64,000 nucleotides of DNA, taken from NCBI GenBank assembly GCA_030549205.1, contig JAUKTV010000013.1:1-64000 (forward strand), given 5' to 3'. The notes below the pieces were generated by a model. It had not been told where the DNA came from. It worked only from the letters and a program-made list of their open reading frames with translations, and made no database searches. The translations under genes were made by a program, and so were the position numbers. This DNA is from Apiosordaria backusii (taxonomy: Eukaryota > Ascomycota > Sordariomycetes > Sordariales > Lasiosphaeriaceae). This document shows, piece by piece, positions 32,905 through 43,939 of the stretch (its first letter is position 1; each line of letters starts with the position of its first letter).

Positions 32905-33304
32905 CTAAGCACTAACACCAACACAATACGCCTCCCCCAACCAATAATTCGTCACACAATCGCTACTCACCGCCGGATTCCACGCCAAAAACTGCTTCAG
33001 CGTAATCCCCGCCTGGCTCGCCAACGCCGTGCAGGTCAGACCGTCAGTCACAAGGGACCACTTGTTGCAGTCAGCGGGCGAGCCTGACATGGTGGGTCCT
33101 GGTGGTGTCGGGGAGGCGTCGGTTGGGGTCCCTTCATTACCCGCTTCCAGGTACCACGATCCGCAGTAGCGGACGCCTTTTTCAAACGCGTACGCCGGAT
33201 CCGAGACGTTGCCGAGGCCGGGATTCCACAAGCCGAACTCCTCGAGGTCGACGTTGTAGGTTGCTGCGGCGAGTTCGCAGTTGCTGGCGAAGGAGGAGCC
33301 GGAC
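32905..33304 (-). pseudogene. LysM-domain protein, 5' truncated
   Basis: Minus-strand reading from 33304 gives SGSSFASNCELAAATYN, then EEFGLWNPGLGNVSDPAYAF and YCGSWYLEAGN. A Pro/Thr linker and a C-terminal LysM domain follow (CNKWSLVTDGLTCTALA, then LKQFLAWNPAVSSDC). Secreted LysM proteins bind chitin or its fragments. The signal peptide and first domain are missing: coding quality ends at about 33304, where AT-rich repeat-like DNA begins. The C-terminus is complete (TAG just after GVSA). Confidence 0.7.
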
Positions 33305-33914
33305 TTTGGATGTAAAAATCATTCGTACAAGCGACCACGGAAAAGAGATAGAAGCGGCGAGAACTTTCGGAAGCGATAGCAAACCCTTATTAAAACCGGA
33401 TATGCGCTTTATCGGGACTACGGCGCTAGGGTTTATTTCTCGATCTCTATCCCGAGGATACAAAGAGACTTTGTCTATCGTTTACATAAGGATGTTTTGC
33501 TAGGGGATTTGGTATATAGTTTACGCCTTATAATATAATAGCTACTAATAATAAAAGGAAATAATGTATCCCCGGCTAGTTATAATTACTAGGTATGTAA
33601 CTTTAGATACTTGAGAGTTCGGCCTAGTGTTTGGAGAGAAGTATAGATTAGTAGGTTTAAAGAATAATGTTACAGATGGCTGGCATTTCTGGGCTAGCCC
33701 GCCTACACGACTTGAGGGCTGATTGACGTGAGGCTTATGCACCCCGCTTGCCGCATCGGGGATAGCGCGCAGACGCGCCTTGCTCGATTTCCCACGCCTC
33801 GAGCTCACGGATTTAGCTTTAGTTTCGATTAATATAGTAGTAATGATGGTGGCTTGACCCCTGTGCTACTGCTTGTTGTCACAAATAATATAAATTTATA
33901 CTTGACTCCTACAT
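33305..33914. repeat. AT-rich repeat-like debris
   Basis: Moderately A+T-rich sequence with no coding signal replaces the 5' part of the LysM gene on one side and precedes the 17-bp repeat on the other. It is probably a degraded, partly RIP-mutated transposon; no element class was recognised. Confidence 0.45.
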
Positions 33915-33927
33915 ATGACAATCCCTA

Positions 33928-34012
33928 GTCCTAGGACAATGGCAGTCCCAGGACAATCACCGTCCCAGGACAACCACCGTCCCAGGACAACCACCGTCCC
34001 AGGACAGCCGCG
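33928..34012. repeat. 17-bp tandem repeat, five units
   Basis: Units start at 33928, 33945, 33962, 33979 and 33996 with consensus GTCCCAGGACAACCACC. The first and last units are diverged. Because 17 is not a multiple of three, the array is open in all three forward frames. Confidence 0.85.
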
Positions 34013-35145
34013 TTCAGTCCTAGAGCGACCCAAGCACATGTAGAGTGGTTTACTTGTGACAAGACCATACGAGAGCTAAAGCTTACTCAGGGCTTCGGTG
34101 AAGGGTTAGAGAACGCCTTGCGCTTAAGGGTATCAAGATTTGAGCCTGGGCCTGGTGACCGGACTGCATATTTCTGGACGGACGAGAAGACAGGGCTATT
34201 GCGTTCAATGGAGATACCGCCCTACTTCATCAGTGACATGGATGCGGCCAAGGCTACGGTAGTATTGTGGAGTTTCTCCGCAACGCTCGTTCTGTCTACA
34301 TCGACACCCTTCTCGGAGACGCCAGTCCGATCACTCGCCATACTTTTGAGTCTGCTCTAAGATTCTCCGCCTTTGGTCAGGTAAGCTATCATCAGACTTT
34401 TGATGAACAATCTAACTAACCCCTCAACCAGAGTAAACTTGTCTCACTTGCCCTTGACACCTGGGTCGCGGCACGGTTCATCGAGAGTCACTGGCGGGTC
34501 TTTGAAGGCGGTGAGGAAATTGGGGCCAAGACTACCACTGAGCCTGGTCATCCCTACGATGGCTTCATTCCGGTTACCCCAATCATGGATACCCAGCTCG
34601 ACAACTTGGTCATCGCAGATCTGTTAGCGCCGATGAGAGAAGAGCTGCTCAAGAGGCTCAAAGCCAAGATTGACGAGAAGAAGCGCTCGAATTGGCTCGA
34701 GATTTATCTCACGCTCTTTGTGATCATGTCCAACACGGGCTGGATTATCAAGGACATGATTGCCATAACAACCTGGAAAGGACTCAAGGCGGGCAATCGC
34801 GGCGGCCAGCTGACAAGAGGATACATCCACGCCTGCAAGTCTTTGCTCTCGTACTTCCATTATGCCTGTTCCGGGTCTTTCCCCCTCACTATTCCTGCAC
34901 ATGAGCTCCAGACCGGGAAGCACAACATGACGGGCGACCAGATTGAGTACATGACATTTGTACAGCAGGAGTTGTCTCGCCCGGGCTCGAAGCACGCCAA
35001 CTGGAGGAATATGGACATGTATAAGGACGATGAGTATTGGACTCACCAACTGCTGTGCAAAGATTGGGAGGGCGATGCACAGTACACAGCAGGGCCGATT
35101 GATGACTTTACTGAGGATGATTTTCTTTCTTCTTCGACTACTTGA
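34013..35145 (+). pseudogene. Fungal transcription-factor-like C-terminal region, 5' damaged
   Basis: From 34037 the frame reads HVEWFTCDKTIRELKLTQGF, then FWTDEKTG, MEIPPYFISDMD. After a one-base loss at GG 34269-34270 it reads EFLRNARSVYIDTLLGDA. An intron at 34381-34431 follows, then LALDTWVAARFIESHW and GFIPVTPIMDTQLDN, with a TGA at 35143. This matches a widespread fungal family, often annotated as Zn2Cys6 regulators, whose N-terminal zinc cluster is absent here. Upstream of the first family residues lies only the 17-bp repeat, and this frame has a TAG at 33932 with no ATG after it. The gene is probably not expressed as a full regulator. Confidence 0.6.
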
Positions 35146-35303
35146 ATGGATACACAGAGTAATGTAAACGGTTCTTGATGACTTTCTTGGTGTTGGGTAC
35201 CTTACGGTGCAAGCTGTACAGGATATGACGGTGTACGAACGTCCAATTATAAGCGTTCAATTGACACATTAGACAAGACAAATTCAACCCAAACAGTTCT
35301 CAT

Positions 35304-36411
35304 TCACTTCCCCTCTTCCCGAATAGTATACACCCCCGTATCAACATCATGATACCCCAACTTCCCCACCCTCCCCGTAAGCTCACTCCTCCACTCTTTT
35401 CCCTCCTTCACCATCTGCACCGCCCTTTCAAACGTATATTTCGCCTCCCATCCCAGCTCCCGTCTCGCCAAATCCGAATCATAAACCCTATCCACCCTCT
35501 GCAAAAACTTCCATCCCCTCTGTTCAAACACTTCTTTTGCCCCCGCCACAGCCCTGCTATACTCCCCCCCAGCATCCCTATCCAACCCCTCCAACACCCC
35601 TTCCTCCTTTCTGAAAATCGTCGGCGCAGAAATGATATACCTCCCCCACCCCCTCCCCTGTTTCAACTCCGGCCCCCTCTCCATAGCCTTGACACAAGCC
35701 CCCACCACATCCTCCACATCCACCCTCCTGTACCCCAGCTCCAGCACCTTCAAATTCTCATCCCCCATGCTCCCCCTCCTCTCCTCGTCATCATCCCCCT
35801 CCGGGAAAAACCTACTCGTCCTTAACACCACCACCGGCAGGCCATGCTTCTTGTTAACCAACTCGCAAACATCCTCCGCCGCTACCTTGGTAACTCCATA
35901 AATATTCTTCGGCTTTGGTGTGACGCTCTCATCAATCCACACCGCAGGCAACCCCGGGGCGGTGGTTAAACTCCCCCCAAAGGCGGAGGTGGTAGAGATG
36001 AACACAAACGTCTTGATCCCAGAGTGGGAGACACTCGCCTCGAGGAGATTCAACGTGCCCGTGATGTTGGTGGCGATGAACTCGGACTTGGAATGGGAGC
36101 ATATGTGCGGTTTGTGCAGGGTGGCGGTGTGGATGACATAACTCAAATTGGGGTGGAGGGTGGAAAAGATGGAAGAGACAAATTCCGGGTCGGCGATGGA
36201 GCCGACGTGGGTGGTTTGCGGGGCTGGTTTGATATCTGAGTAGCCACCAAATGTTAGTTTAGGGATTGGATACATAGATTGTGGGAAAACAAAAAAAGGG
36301 GGAAATACCAATGCCAATAGGGGTGTACCCGTAGTCTGACAAGGTCAGCATGAGCGCCTTGCCCAGGTGGCCGGACGAGCCGGTGACTAGAACCTTTGGG
36401 TTGGGGGACAT
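35304..36411 (-). CDS. NAD(P)-dependent epimerase/dehydratase (extended SDR), 344 aa
   Basis: Exon 1 is 36411-36309 and exon 2 is 36235-35304. The 73-nt intron has GTATTT, a CTAAC branch site and CTCAG. The N-terminal Rossmann motif VTGSSGHLGKAL gives GxxGxxG at about residues 11-17. The active site is IYGVTK (YxxxK). YVIHTATLHKPH and VFISTTSAFGGSL are typical of sugar-nucleotide epimerase-like proteins. The C-terminal DLARRELGWEAKYTFERAV matches the family. It is cytosolic, with no signal peptide. The substrate is unknown. It is tail-to-tail with the previous gene (158 bases), and its start is 412 bases from the stop of glutamine synthetase. Confidence 0.8.
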
Positions 36412-36823
36412 TATGTCGATGATCTTAAACCAAAGATTCTGTGTCAAAAAGCGCTGCACTCAACGACAAATCTTCAACATGTCAAAAAGGTTATATGGAT
36501 GATCCTCGGTGACTCACGCCGGCACTCGAGATGCCAAGCATCCAATGAGAGCCCTGGTCCATGTTACCATCAACAGATGGAGACTGTCCCCAAAGGGAAA
36601 TATATCCCCGACTTACACACACACATGCACAGACCCAACAAAGGTTGTTCATCGCTAAATTGTCATACTGTATTATCATTCTACCCTCACCCATAACGAA
36701 GAGACTGCAAGATCAATGAAAAAGCCCCAGCTTGAATTCCCGAACGCCAATAATAAAATCCTCCTGTACATGAAGTGGGCAGTCAAATCGAAATGGTACC
36801 GTTGATGGAATGATGTGCAGCGT

Positions 36824-38563
36824 TTAGACGGCACCAAAGCAACTGTATCAAGTTAGCTTGTGATTTTCACTCAGTCAGAAAGACAAAACTTACGTCTCCA
36901 TGATGATGCCGGTAATCTGGTAAGGGTCGGCGTTGGAGGCTGGGCGACGATCCTCAAAGTAGCCGTAGCCCTTGGCGGCGCATTCTCTTGGGATGCGGAT
37001 AGAGCAACCGCGGTTGGCAACACCGTACGAGAACTGATCAATAGCACCAGTCTCGTGTCTGCCGGTAAGACGCTTCTCATTATCCTCGCCGTAGACGGCA
37101 ATGTGCTCTTGGTGTCTCTTTCCAAGCTTCTCGATGGCAGCCTCAATGTGCTTCATGCCACCCTAAAGTCAAATTTGTTAGCGAATATTCGCAGCCACAG
37201 CCTCATCACCACCCTAACAAGTATCGTACCTCTTCACGCATCTCCTTGGTAGAGAAGTTGGAGTGGAGACCAGCACCGTTCCAGTCGCCAGGAATGGGCT
37301 TGGGGTGGACCGAAACCTTGGCGCCGAACTCCTCAGCAATGCGGTGCAAAAGGAATCTGGCGAGCCAGAGGTGGTCACCCATCTCGATGCCGAGGCAGGG
37401 ACCAACCTGGAACTCCCACTGGGCGGCTGTTGTACATATTAGCATCTTCGTGTCTCGCCTCGCACAGGATCACAGAAAACACACGCATGACCTCGGCATT
37501 GGTACCAGAGATCTTCACACCAGCGTACAAGCAGGCACGGTAGTGAGCCTCGACAATGTCACGCTGCACAACCTTGCCGGCACCTACACCGCAGTAGTAG
37601 GGACCCTGAGGGGCGGGGAAACCGTTCTTGGGCCTGTGGTCCAATCAGCATCTGTATCACGTTGTGCCGAGAAACTCTTTTGAGGAAGCACATACCAGCC
37701 ATAGGGGCGGTCGTTGAGGTCGAGGAGAGTGTATTCTTGCTCTAGGCCAAACCAAGGCTCGTGGACAGCGTGGGCCTCCATCAACTTGGCAGTCTCATGG
37801 CGGAAGTTGTATTTGTTGGGGGTGCCATCGTTGTCGATGCACTCGGAAAGGACGAGGATGTTGCCGCCGAGACGGAACGGGTCGGGGAAAACCGCTACGG
37901 GCTTCAGGTACACATCCGAGTTGTCGCCAGGGGCCTGGCCAGTGGAGGAACCGTCAAAGTTCCAGATGGGAAGATCATCGGGCTTGTAGCCGCCCTCCTT
38001 CTCGTCCAGTGTCTGTTTTCGTGAGGCTGGTAAGTATTCGGTCGGAAATTTGGTTTTTTTGGTTTCGGACTCTCTGCTTACTCTTGACTTGGAACGGGTG
38101 CTGCCTTCGGAATCAATCCTAGACACATACTGTTAACGGCTGGTTTTCCCTCATTGGTCCGATTTGGTTGGGGTTGCAGCAGCCACCGTGGTGCGGGGAT
38201 TGACCGGGATATTCGGGGGCAACGTGGGGGACTCACCAGATGTACTCGGCCATGATCTTCCCCCTTTGGTCCAGAGTCAGGAACTTCTGGAGCTGCACGC
38301 CAATCAGTTAGCACGAGTCGCAGCAATAGCGGCGGGCTTGGCCGGCGCCAGAGGCAGAGTCGGGTCTCCTCACGTTCGCGGCATTGGATAGGAAGGACTC
38401 TGTAGTCGCCTGCAGTCGTCGTCGAACATCGTGGTTAGCTTGGCTCTCCTGACTGCGACGTAAAAGCACCAGCGGCGGCATTGTGCGCAGATATGGCAAA
38501 CGTGACAAGACCCAGAGGGCCATATGCCAAGCGGGCTGAAGTGTTGGCGGGGCCACATACCAT
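36824..38563 (-). CDS. Glutamine synthetase (type II)
   Basis: Ligates ammonium to glutamate with ATP. Nine exons: 38563-38561, 38409-38374, 38292-38237, 38118-38082, 38012-37696, 37633-37485, 37426-37230, 37162-36894 and 36842-36824. All introns have good signals and phases, giving 360 aa. The family sequence is unmistakable: [19 protein letters not shown], then [62 protein letters not shown] and [11 protein letters not shown]. The first exon contributes only the ATG, followed directly by a GTATGT donor. Intron 1 is 151 nt with a GCTAAC branch site. The protein ends ETCFGAV. This is the usual length for fungi and is cytosolic. It is the most secure call in the window. Confidence 0.95.
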
Positions 38564-39719
38564 GATTGCGAATTATGTGAGGGGCACGGTGGGAGGACTG
38601 GGCTCAAAGTCAAAAGTCTGGAAGAATCTGAAAGGACACGGCGCAACGGTGTTCCCTGGGGAAGCTTTGGGAATTTAAGAATGGAAGGCTGCAGTGCGAG
38701 GGTTTCATATGAGGGGGGATCGTGGGGTTTAAGCTTCAGCGCCCGATAACGGACAGACGCGGCGCTGGTTTGCGACGAGATAAGGTAAAGGCCCAGGCTG
38801 CTTATCTAGGGGTGGCATGTGCTTCACGGGTGATCGCGGGGTGAAAGCGGTGATAGTCTATCTAACAAAGACGCCCAAGAAACGCATTCAGACACCCATT
38901 TGGGACTGGATCGCGGTCGCATTCCAATATCTGGGGCTGAGTTCCCGAGATAGGACCACCATCAGCAGGACGAGGGGCAGCGAGCTTCCCTGGGACTGCC
39001 CCTCGCATGATCCCACCCACAGGAGCCGCCGCCGAGCAGTAACCTTATCGCTGCCAACCGATTGGCCAAATGCCCGGCGCTGCATAATACCTCCTCGTAC
39101 ATGACCAGAGCTCGACAAATAGGAGCCGCCGAATATCTAATTGTGATTTGTCTTTTTGTGCTCCAAACACTTTGCTCTCCAGCAGTTCCTAGCGAGTGCA
39201 ACCCGTCTCTTCTTCTACCGCGGCCCCAGGTTTTTCTTTTACTCGATACCATTTGTTGCGCTTCGCAGAGTCGCACACAACGGGACGTGGTCCCGTCGAG
39301 TCAAGAGTTGTCCCACCTCCCACCAACCAACGACCCCCAAATGCCCCCACTGTCCATCATCTGTAAGGATGGGGACATGTCCAACAACCCTAACCTCCCA
39401 ACCGTAGCAAAATAGGGGTCCTTGAATAGGGGTTGGTCTCGAACCCTCACGCAGTGCCAAGGTTGACGGCAGACCACCATGAGGCATATAGTTGCAGGCA
39501 CCCAATAACGACAGTGACGGAAATGCAGATGCAAGAACCAAAATAATTTTCTCATGCGCTCCTTTCCCTTTTCATCCCACTCTGATGCTGGAACATGTGC
39601 CAATCACGAACAGCCTCACCCGCCTTTTTTCAGCCAACTTTGCCACCCAATATCAAACCCCCTGACACTTTAACTCACCCGGCGGGATGACGGCAACACG
39701 GTCTAGAGCTGCCGTTTAG
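38564..39719. other. Glutamine synthetase upstream region
   Basis: No gene is recognised. GC-rich boxes and pyrimidine-rich tracts precede the start codon on the minus strand. The rest holds only short frames. Confidence 0.5.
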
Positions 39720-40640
39720 ATCCCGTCCGCCAGCTTGACTGTCTTGAGCGCGTCGCCATTGGTGATCTGAACACCTTTCAACGTCACCCGAGTTACAGAA
39801 TGACCATCAAGTTTCTTGTCAGAGAACGCATGACCGAGCTTATCCTCCTAATCACCAACCCATCTCAACAGCGACTTACCGCTCAGCAAAACCTCGTGTG
39901 TCGCCCTTCCACCAATGACATCATAATATGTAAATGATATCGTATCTGCCCAAGGGGAAATCCAGGATCGTGGCCGCCTCACCCTTGGTAAGGTACCCGG
40001 CGCGAGAACAAAGAGGGCGGTAAAGTTGGGGACTGTCGTGTGTTGGTTGGCCTCGACGAAGATGTAACCGCTCAGTTGGTAGGTGTCAGCTTCACCACGG
40101 TATGATGCCCCAGGCGGTCGAATTAGGCAAGGATGCAGGATGTGTTGTGGTAGAAATTGATGATGGCTGAAGACCGTGGGTACTAACAAACGGCCACCAT
40201 TGTCCACAAACCCCAGCCATTGTTGCTCTGGGAAGTGGATTTGGGCCGTAGTAGATACAAGATGTCAATCCATTGTTGTCCTCGTCCGCTGAGAGCGTGG
40301 CCAGAAAGATGGCGAGCCCCCCAGCATAACCGCGTTGGACAGAGCCGTCTATATTGTCTCATTGATTTACCAGCGAATTGATGCATCTGGAGACTGGCAG
40401 GGCGAAGTTGTTGACCTTTCCTTGACGATCCTTGAAAGATATTCATAAGCACCGCAAAGCTCACCGCGCTCATTTTGACCAACAGTAGAAACACCCCCTC
40501 TTGTTACTGTTAGCCAAAAGCCATCGTGCCAAACACAGACCTGTCGACGTTGCTGTTATCGAGCAATGGAACCATCTACAGCACAAATGTAGACAGGGAA
40601 GTTGTCTCCGCCTGTCCTCATTTCGCTGGTCATGTTGGGG
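39720..40640 (-). CDS. Possible multi-exon gene of unknown function
   Basis: Minus-strand pieces look coding: a start MTSEMRTGGDNFPVYICAV near 40640, then after a putative intron VCVWHDGFWLTVTRGGVSTV and ERGELCGAYEYLSRIVKERS. A middle piece has SGYIFVEANQHTTVPNF and WADTISFTYYDVIGGRATHE. An end piece reads KKLDGHSVTRVTLKGVQITN and finishes KTVKLADGI. Candidate donor and acceptor sites exist, but I could not build one frame-consistent model. No family was recognised. It may be a decayed gene. Confidence 0.3.
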
Positions 40641-41761
40641 TTGTGAGGGACTCACGGCTGGAAGTCAGAACATGAGGGCCAAAATGGTATTGGAATTGAC
40701 TGATAGGGAGGAAAAGAAGAAGTCCACGGTGGGATGTGGGAGTCCCACTAAATACCGGGGGGGCTAGCTCAGGGGCTAGCCATTGAACTACCGGACCTCC
40801 GAAAGGTCTATGACGAATATACTCTCTCACTGGGTCCAGACCCATAACAGAGGTCAAGGTTGAGCGTCTCTCGGAGACTAGCCTATATCTACATAGATAG
40901 GACTTGTTGTGAGTCCTCGAAGGAAAGATGCTTCTTGTCGCAGGTCGTCGGAGAGTGGCGGATATCGTAATCAGCCAGCGAGAGCATCTTGGGCTCTTCC
41001 CAATCAACCTCCAATCCTCATTTCGAAGACCTAGCGGAGCCCAGCTGGAGAAAAAATTGTCGAGGTATTTTTCGTGGATCATTCACAGAGAGGTTTCTTT
41101 CTCACTGTTAGAAATCCAAATCCAAACTCAGACAAGCGGGAGTGCCTACAATCTGCATACAGTGTGTTATTCTGGTACTGTCGTGTTACGACTGTAAGGT
41201 ACGCGAATGCCTGTCCCGATTTTCATGTCGAGTCGATTTGTGGTGCTGTGGTTCAAGATCTTGGCGTCTTGGTTCGTATACTTTGGTCGGTTAAAGAGGA
41301 TTGGCTGACAGATCGATGGGAAGAATGAAATCCCATTAAAAATCCGCACACTGGCCATTCCTAATGAATGAAAGCACATTGTTTGACTCTTTCCCTTTGA
41401 GGTGTAAATGGGCCCAGTGTGACCAATTAGGTGGCGTCAATTTGTTCCGACACCCAAATGGTTCGATGTGGCCTTCAACATCGAACCACCTTGGGCCCAT
41501 GCGTCATGGTCACACCACGCGACACCAAACTCCAGACTCTGGGGGCCAAGTCGACAAAATGCTTGAAAAGCTCACCGTTTCCTCTTGCTCTTCGATATCT
41601 TGACCTCAACAGCATCATTTGGTCTTCTTAGCCCCATTCTCCCTCTCCGCAACCATCCCTGTCTCACCCCGGATCTCGGTTGTCCCCACTTACACCTCTA
41701 AAAACGGCAACCATCCAACCTCTATCATTCCTTCCTACAGGAAGTCCGCAACCATTTCACA
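40641..41761. other. Intergenic with nested inverted repeats
   Basis: No gene is recognised. GTGTGACCA (41417-41425) pairs with TGGTCACAC (41507-41515). Inside lies a perfect 10-bp hairpin, GGTTCGATGT (41460-41469) with ACATCGAACC (41478-41487). A CT-rich leader precedes the start at 41762. Confidence 0.5.
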
Positions 41762-42672
41762 ATGTCAACATCAAGAGCCCGTCCAATGCAGCACGTTGAC
41801 CGGAAGTCACTCTATACCAGTCTAGAAGCCCGTGTCCGGTACTTGCACTCCTTCCTCGACTTTGGTGTCAGTAAGTGTCTCCCCACTCCCAGCTCTTCTC
41901 AAGTTGGACAACATTAACAGCCTGATCAGGTGATATCGAAGCTTTGAAGAGTGGAAGCAAATACATCCAGGCTCTTATCCCAGCCGTTGTCAACATTGTA
42001 TACAAGAAATTGTTGCAATATGACATCACCGCACGAGCCTTCACCACAAGGTCCACGGCCTTCGAGGGTCCTATGGACGAATCGCCAGATGAGGACAGCC
42101 CCCAGATTCTCCACCGCAAGATGTTTCTAAAAGCATACCTTAAGAAGCTGTGCTCGGATCCCGCGAAGATGGAGTTTTGGGAGTACCTCGATAAGGTGGG
42201 CATGATGCACACTGGTATTGGTCGGACACACCCCCTACACATCGAATACATTCACATCGGTGCTGGTCTTGCTGTCATCCAAGACGTTCTCACCGAAGCG
42301 ATCCTGTCACACCCACGCCTACACCTTCAGCGCAAAATTGCCATCGTCAAGGCACTTGGAAAGGTCATCTGGATCCAAAACGATCTGTTTACCAAGTGGT
42401 ATGTGCATGATGGTGAGGAGTTCACTGACGGCATGGACTTTGGTGAGATCGAGAAGGAGGGCTGGCTACACGGAAAGAAGGTTCTCAACGAAGAAGACGG
42501 AACTTCTGAGGGTAGCGACGACACAGCCACAGCCTGCCCTGTCAGCGGACAAAAAGGCAAAGACAGTCCCACGGCGGGTGTATGTCCATTCACTGGCATA
42601 TCTTCAGACATGAAGAACTTGAAGGTGCAAGATAACAAGCCCAAAGTGGAGGTGACGGCGACTGGGCAGTAA
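41762..42672 (+). CDS. Protoglobin-domain heme protein, 283 aa
   Basis: Exon 1 is 41762-41870 and exon 2 is 41930-42672, with a 59-nt intron (GTAAGT, CATTAAC or CTGAT, ATCAG). Residues about 25-195 match the protoglobin fold: DIEALKSGSKYIQALIPAVV, then MFLKAYLKKL and VGMMHTGIGRTHPLHIEYIH. His about 129 in the MMHTG block is the likely proximal heme ligand. Protoglobins bind heme and sense or bind O2, CO or NO. After an acidic linker the C-terminus carries two Cys-Pro motifs in similar settings, CPVSG (about 239) and CPFTG (about 255). Cys-Pro is the core of heme-regulatory motifs. There is no signal peptide. It is a stand-alone sensor or scavenger with no output domain recognised. Confidence 0.8.
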
Positions 42673-42960
42673 CCATGTGGACGGTGCATTCATGACGATT
42701 GGTTCTACGAGCAACTATGGCGAGGAGTTTGAAGGTTTAATAGGCCAAAGGGTCATTCTTGTATATACACAGCACGGAGTAGTTTGTTTCCTTGCGTTTC
42801 AAGGGGTAGACGGTATACTGAGAGACGGTCATTTCTCTCCGAGGAAATAAAAGGCATCAATTTCCACTCAATCCACTTTGTTTGATGATCTAAATAGCCG
42901 TTCTGCTTGTCAAATTAGGGGTGTGCGATTATGATGTGGATCCGATGACCGCCCTGTTCC

Positions 42961-43103
42961 TGTTCCTGGGAACGGGGTAATCCTGCTTTCTCATTCAGAC
43001 TGTTCCTGGGAACAGAGGAATACTGCTTCCTGACTTCTCCCTGTTCCTGGGAACAGAGAAATACTGCTTTCTCACCCTGTTCTTGTTTGTTTGTTTGTTT
43101 TAT
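42961..43103. repeat. About 40-bp tandem repeat, three units plus a partial, and (TTTG)n
   Basis: Units begin at 42961, about 43000 and about 43041. Each has CTGTTCCTGGGAAC(A/G)G and ACTGCTTTCTCA-like bases; a partial unit follows at 43077 and then a TTTG repeat. TTCCTGGGAA is palindromic. Confidence 0.75.
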
Positions 43104-43682
43104 TCATAGACTGTCCCAGCCGCCCTAGTGGCAGCTATGCAGCGTACAGACTGCAATACAGGTGTTCCCACTTCTTGCTTCAGCAGAAAGCCACTTCTGT
43201 CAGTACTCTCCTGTCTGGTCAACTGGTGTCCTTACAGAACTGCTTTCCCCTCTGCCCGAGTCTGGGTACCTCTACTGTTAGCCTACTTATCTGTTCTGCA
43301 TCTATGCACTTGTCAGGCCTCCCGGCCCTCCTTTCCTTCTGTGTACCGAATTCGCTCGTCGACTTTATGTGTTAGAGACTGTGATCGGGACTGGTTGGAA
43401 CTGCCCGAGCAGCCCCGTCCTAAGTAGCATCTTTGCTGCCTGTCTGAGTTATATCTGGCAGCTTCCTTTGCCGCTTTGGTCTGCCGCTTCGTTGCCCGAC
43501 ACGCCGACATGTGCATGAGTTAGGCGTTTTTGAAGATAGGGATTGACACTTGTTTTCGAGTTGTCAAGCGATGAAACTACCGCCGCAGAAAACCCGGAAA
43601 TTTGATACTACGACGCGATCTCGTTCGGCGCGTCGCTTCAATGAAAACACCATCATCGTGATAGAACTTAAAACTAAACAAC
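43104..43682. other. No recognised gene
   Basis: Unique-looking sequence with short frames only; the region after the tandem repeat may be an unrecognised repeat fragment. Confidence 0.4.
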
Positions 43683-43913
43683 ATGTCGCTGATTACAAAC
43701 ATCCCTCTACACCTAGTCTCGTCCCTGCGATCAACTCCGCCACCGAGCTCCGGTATGTCGACGATTTCAGGCTCGAGCACGCTCGAGAATGAGAACGGAG
43801 AAATGGCACTAGCAGCCCGCCTCGTCAACGCCTTTGAAAGGCTTGTCGGCAAACGGCTCCCCGGCAGCCCAGCTGGAGTTGAAGTCGCCGACGGCAAGGG
43901 CCAAATGTCTTGA
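43683..43913 (+). CDS. Small hypothetical protein, 76 aa
   Basis: An ATG in good context (AACATGTCG) opens a 76-codon frame. The first half is Ser-rich (SLRSTPPPSSGMSTISGSST) and the second half is a probable amphipathic helix (EMALAARLVNAFERLVGKRL). No family was recognised. It converges on the FHA-kinase gene with only 26 bases between their stops. Confidence 0.4.
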   Translation: MSLITNIPLHLVSSLRSTPPPSSGMSTISGSSTLENENGEMALAARLVNAFERLVGKRLPGSPAGVEVADGKGQMS

Positions 43914-43939
43914 CTTGAGTGCTTGTGATTGGGTTTCAA

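Noticed and set aside
40744..40810. tRNA-like match to an A-box (TAGTTCAATGG) on the minus strand
   Set aside because: No valid B-box, T-arm or cloverleaf could be drawn; the duplicated GGGGCTAGC explains the resemblance.
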